Shown: positions 4,368-5,307 of the stretch, in pieces
Layout: every line of letters starts with the position of its first letter
Position numbering within the stretch: position 1 is the first letter of the stretch
From: Saprospirales bacterium
GTDB taxonomy: Bacteria; Bacteroidota; Bacteroidia; Chitinophagales; Saprospiraceae
Length of the DNA: 5,307 nucleotides
Assembly (NCBI GenBank): GCA_003559985.1
Contig: PWJP01000061.1
Coordinates: 1 to 5,307, forward strand
Direction: 5' to 3'
Made by a program: the position numbers and the translations under genes
The notes under the pieces: generated by a model
Seen by the model: the letters and a program-made list of their open reading frames with translations, nothing else
What the model was told of the DNA's origin: nothing
Databases searched by the model: none

Positions 4368-5307
4368 ATGTCACAAGACCAGATACTGACCATAGCAGAT
4401 CATCAAACCAAGCCTGAAGAAATTTACCGATGCCTGAAAAAAGGGGCTGAAATACAAATGGGAAAGGACGCCGTGGACCGTATTGTACGCTGTAGGGAAT
4501 ACCTGGACAACACCTTGCAAAAAGGCGGAATTCACTACGGTATAAACACGGGTTTCGGTCACCTCTGTGACGTGGTCATCAAAGACGACCAACTGGAACA
4601 ATTGCAGGAAAATCTGCTTCTCTCACACGCATGCGGGACCGGAGACACCATACCGGATGAGATCAGCAGGGCCATGTTGCTTTTGAAAATAAAAAACCTG
4701 AGCCTTGGGCACTCCGGGGTCAGACTGGAGCTGGTCAATCGACTGACCGATTTTTACAATTCGGGAGCGGCCCCGGTGGTCTATGAACAGGGATCCCTGG
4801 GTGCATCCGGAGACCTGGCCCCACTTGCACACCTCTGCCTCCCCCTAATTGGTGCCGGCAAAGTGAACTGGAAGGGTAAAACCGTCGAGGCTAAAGACTA
4901 CCTGAAGGAGAACGGATGGCAACCCATGAAACTCGCATCAAAGGAGGGTCTTGCTCTCATCAATGGCACCCAGTTTTCCAGCGGTTACGGTATTTGTGCG
5001 ACAGTGCGAGCAAAGTTGTTGCTCAAGCTTGCCAACCTCTGTGCGGCGCTAAGTCTTGAAGCGTTTAATTGTCACACAGGACCTTTTAATCCGCTCATCC
5101 ACAAAATCAGGCCCCACGAGGGTCAAAGCAATGTAGCCTCGGAAGTTCTGAGCTGGCTGAATGAATCGGATATTAATCTCAGGGATAAACAACACGTTCA
5201 GGATCCCTATTCCTTCCGCTGTATTCCACAGGTCCACGGAGCATGTTTCGACAACATCAATAATGTCTATGACATTCTCAACACAGAAATTAACTCCGTA
5301 TCTGATA
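4368..5307 (+). CDS. hutH: Histidine ammonia-lyase, N-terminal 313 residues (cut by window edge)
   Basis: HutH catalyses the first step of histidine degradation, non-oxidative removal of ammonia from L-histidine to give trans-urocanate, in the cytosol. The frame from ATG 4368 stays open to the window end; full-length enzymes are about 500 residues, so roughly the last third is missing. The signature S-L-G-A-S-G-D-L-A-P-L-A-H-L is present, and Ala146-Ser147-Gly148 would cyclise to the MIO electrophile. Other active-site positions of the family are recognisable: Tyr57 in H-Y-G-I-N-T-G-F-G, His87 in L-S-H-A-C-G-T-G, Asn199 in L-I-N-G-T-Q, and Tyr281/Arg284 in Q-D-P-Y-S-F-R-C. The Q-V-H-G-A ending of that block is as I recall it in Bacteroidota HutH. 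A tyrosine or phenylalanine lyase of the same superfamily is less likely; the decisive C-terminal glutamate region lies outside the window. It is divergent from the ompH pair; no other hut gene is visible. Confidence 0.93.
   Translation, partial: MSQDQILTIADHQTKPEEIYRCLKKGAEIQMGKDAVDRIVRCREYLDNTLQKGGIHYGINTGFGHLCDVVIKDDQLEQLQENLLLSHACGTGDTIPDEISRAMLLLKIKNLSLGHSGVRLELVNRLTDFYNSGAAPVVYEQGSLGASGDLAPLAHLCLPLIGAGKVNWKGKTVEAKDYLKENGWQPMKLASKEGLALINGTQFSSGYGICATVRAKLLLKLANLCAALSLEAFNCHTGPFNPLIHKIRPHEGQSNVASEVLSWLNESDINLRDKQHVQDPYSFRCIPQVHGACFDNINNVYDILNTEINSVSD

Noticed and set aside
4371..5237. Several minus-strand ORFs (62-76 codons) opposite hutH
   Set aside because: They are antisense shadows of a highly conserved enzyme gene.

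Overview
The window looks like an ordinary chromosomal stretch of a Bacteroidota bacterium, probably Flavobacteriia or a close relative. Four things point there. The start sites lack a clear Shine-Dalgarno sequence. TAnnTTTG boxes of the Bacteroidota primary sigma factor lie upstream of several genes. Two OmpH/Skp-type chaperone genes stand in tandem. The HutH and TrhO proteins read like their Bacteroidota versions. These assignments come from recognising motifs by eye; no search was run.

Layout. Positions 1-331 (minus) hold the N-terminal part of a YrbL-like, kinase-fold protein cut by the window edge. Divergent from it, 467-1192 (plus) encodes a DUF4197 lipoprotein, followed by a stand-alone SCP2-type lipid-binding domain (1272-1592) and trhO (1794-2852), the oxygen-dependent tRNA U34 hydroxylase. 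Convergent to trhO are two ompH/skp-like genes on the minus strand (4075-3560, then 3458-2937). The trhO and ompH genes meet at one hairpin (2851-2892), which is a textbook intrinsic terminator for the minus strand. Divergent from the ompH pair, hutH (histidine ammonia-lyase) starts at 4368 and runs off the right edge after 313 codons.

The genes do not form one pathway. They cover cell-envelope biogenesis (two periplasmic chaperones and a lipoprotein), tRNA wobble modification (TrhO), lipid binding (SCP2) and histidine catabolism (HutH). Most seem to be separate transcription units with their own TAnnTTTG box; the two ompH genes may be partly co-transcribed, but the second also has its own well-formed promoter.

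I see no mobile element, CRISPR array, tRNA or rRNA, and no convincing new multi-gene system. The observations most worth a second look are small: a 10-bp sequence found in the promoter spacers of both divergent genes (ompH1 and hutH), a 14-codon upstream ORF that overlaps the trhO start codon as ATGA, the separation of the ompH pair from the expected bamA neighbour, and a terminator whose T-tract overlaps the trhO stop codon.
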